A DNA stretch of 6,035 nucleotides, taken from Alphaproteobacteria bacterium (GTDB taxonomy: Bacteria; Pseudomonadota; Alphaproteobacteria; UBA9219). The stretch covers positions 1 through 6,035 of the forward strand of contig JAGWKW010000085.1 in assembly GCA_028865155.1 (NCBI GenBank), given 5' to 3'. Position numbers and translations under genes: made by a program. Position 1 is the first letter of the stretch. Every line of letters starts with the position of its first letter. The notes under the pieces were generated by a model. It saw nothing but the letters and a program-made list of their open reading frames with translations, did no database searches and was not told where the DNA came from. Of this stretch, positions 5,132 through 6,035 are shown in pieces.

Positions 5132-6035
5132 ATGCAAGTCATTCTCGCCCAGCCCCGCGGTTTTTGCGCCGGCGTCGAACGCGCCATCGAAATCGTCGAG
5201 CAAGCGCTCGAAAAATTCGGCGCGCCGATCTATGTGCGCCACGAAATCGTGCATAACCCGCATGTGGTCAACAATCTGCGCGCCAAAGGCGCCATCTTCG
5301 TCGAGGAAACCGACGAAGTCCCCGAAGGTTCCGTCGCGATTTTCAGCGCGCACGGCGTGCCCGAACGCGTCGAAACCCACGCCAAGGAACGCGGGCTTCA
5401 GGTCATCGACGCGACCTGCCCGCTCGTGTCGAAAGTCCACACCGAAGGCCAGCGTTACGCCAAGCATGGCCGCGAAATCATCCTGATCGGCCATGAAGGC
5501 CATCCCGAAGTCGAAGGCACGCTCGGCCGCATTCCCGGCATCGTGCATCTGATTTCCGAAGTCGAAGATGTCGCCAAGCTCAACGTCAAAGATCCGGACA
5601 TGCTGGCCTACATCACGCAGACCACGCTTTCCGTCGACGACACCAAGGCGGTCATCGACGCGCTCAAGGCGCGCTTCCCGAATATCGTCGGCCCGGCGAC
5701 GAAAGACATCTGCTATGCGACGCAGAACCGCCAGGTCGCCGTACGCGAACTGGCCAAGCATGTCGATGTGGTTCTGGTCATCGGCGCGCATAACAGCTCG
5801 AACTCCAACCGCCTGCGCGAACGCGCCGAGGAAGTCGGCGTTCCGTCCTATCTGATCGAAGACGCTTCGCACCTGAAAACCGAATGGGTCGAAGGCAAGC
5901 AGCGCATCGGCATCACGGCGGGCGCGTCGGCGCCGGAAGATTTGGTGCAGGAGCTGATCAACCGGCTGCGCCAGATCGAGCCGGTCGAAGTCTCGGTCCT
6001 GCCCGGCGTCGAGGAAAACGTCCACTTCCGCCTGC
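5132..6035 (+). CDS. ispH: 4-hydroxy-3-methylbut-2-enyl diphosphate reductase (3' end outside window)
   Basis: IspH (LytB) is the last enzyme of the MEP isoprenoid pathway. It is a cytoplasmic 4Fe-4S enzyme that converts HMBPP to IPP and DMAPP. The frame is open from the ATG at 5132 to the window end, giving 301 residues; the family is usually about 310-320, so only a short C-terminal piece is missing. Cluster cysteines are C12 ([12 protein letters not shown]), C96 ([11 protein letters not shown]) and C194 ([11 protein letters not shown]). Substrate-binding residues are H41, H74 (FSAHGVP), H124 and E126 ([11 protein letters not shown]), the QTTLSVDDT loop, S222 and N224 (NSSNSNRL) and S266 (AGASAPE). 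The numbering follows E. coli closely. The N-terminus [11 protein letters not shown] is as expected for the family. The gene is divergent from the nrd operon, with a REP-like element in its upstream region. Confidence 0.98.
   Translation, partial: MQVILAQPRGFCAGVERAIEIVEQALEKFGAPIYVRHEIVHNPHVVNNLRAKGAIFVEETDEVPEGSVAIFSAHGVPERVETHAKERGLQVIDATCPLVSKVHTEGQRYAKHGREIILIGHEGHPEVEGTLGRIPGIVHLISEVEDVAKLNVKDPDMLAYITQTTLSVDDTKAVIDALKARFPNIVGPATKDICYATQNRQVAVRELAKHVDVVLVIGAHNSSNSNRLRERAEEVGVPSYLIEDASHLKTEWVEGKQRIGITAGASAPEDLVQELINRLRQIEPVEVSVLPGVEENVHFRL

Noticed and set aside
5788..5820. [11 protein letters not shown] in IspH instead of the more common [11 protein letters not shown]
   Set aside because: The substrate-binding Ser and Asn are kept; the change lies just outside them and is likely neutral variation.
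4946..6025. A 359-residue open frame on the minus strand opposite ispH
   Set aside because: It is antisense to a well-supported ispH; its Phe/Asp/Arg-rich composition is a mirror of ispH codon bias.

Overview
The window looks like chromosomal DNA of a moderately GC-rich alphaproteobacterium. This is inferred from the third-position G/C bias, a short class I NrdA of 619 residues without an ATP-cone, its C-terminal CLSCQ tail, and general family resemblance. No rRNA or other taxonomic marker is present, so the assignment is provisional. All the gene products with a clear identity are housekeeping enzymes.

Layout, left to right. (1) Positions 1-478, + strand: the 3' part of anmK (anhydro-N-acetylmuramic acid kinase, peptidoglycan recycling). 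(2) Positions 475-4498, - strand: a tight four-gene cluster read from right to left. It is nrdA (ribonucleotide reductase large subunit), a 104-residue soluble protein of unknown function, a 278-residue membrane protein, and nrdB (radical-bearing small subunit). Spacings are 20 bp, an 8-bp overlap and 16 bp, so this is almost certainly one operon. nrdB and anmK converge and share four bases at their stop codons. (3) Positions 4499-5131: a 633-bp divergent intergenic region. Next to nrdA it holds a sigma70-like promoter. A NrdR-box-like sequence fills that promoter's spacer, a second lies just downstream, then come a hairpin and a back-to-back pair of DnaA-box sequences. An AT-rich stretch follows, then a BIME/REP-like inverted repeat close to the next gene. 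(4) From 5132, + strand: ispH (lytB), cut off by the window edge a few residues before its expected end.

How it works together: NrdA and NrdB form the aerobic class I ribonucleotide reductase that makes dNTPs. Neither subunit has an ATP-cone, so overall dATP feedback on the enzyme is probably absent or unusual. The upstream region carries signals that fit transcriptional control by NrdR (a nucleotide-sensing repressor) and DnaA (the replication initiator).

The most interesting points are the two uncharacterised genes between nrdA and nrdB and the dense NrdR/DnaA-like control region. Nothing here is a phage, CRISPR or defence system, and I see no clear mobile gene.
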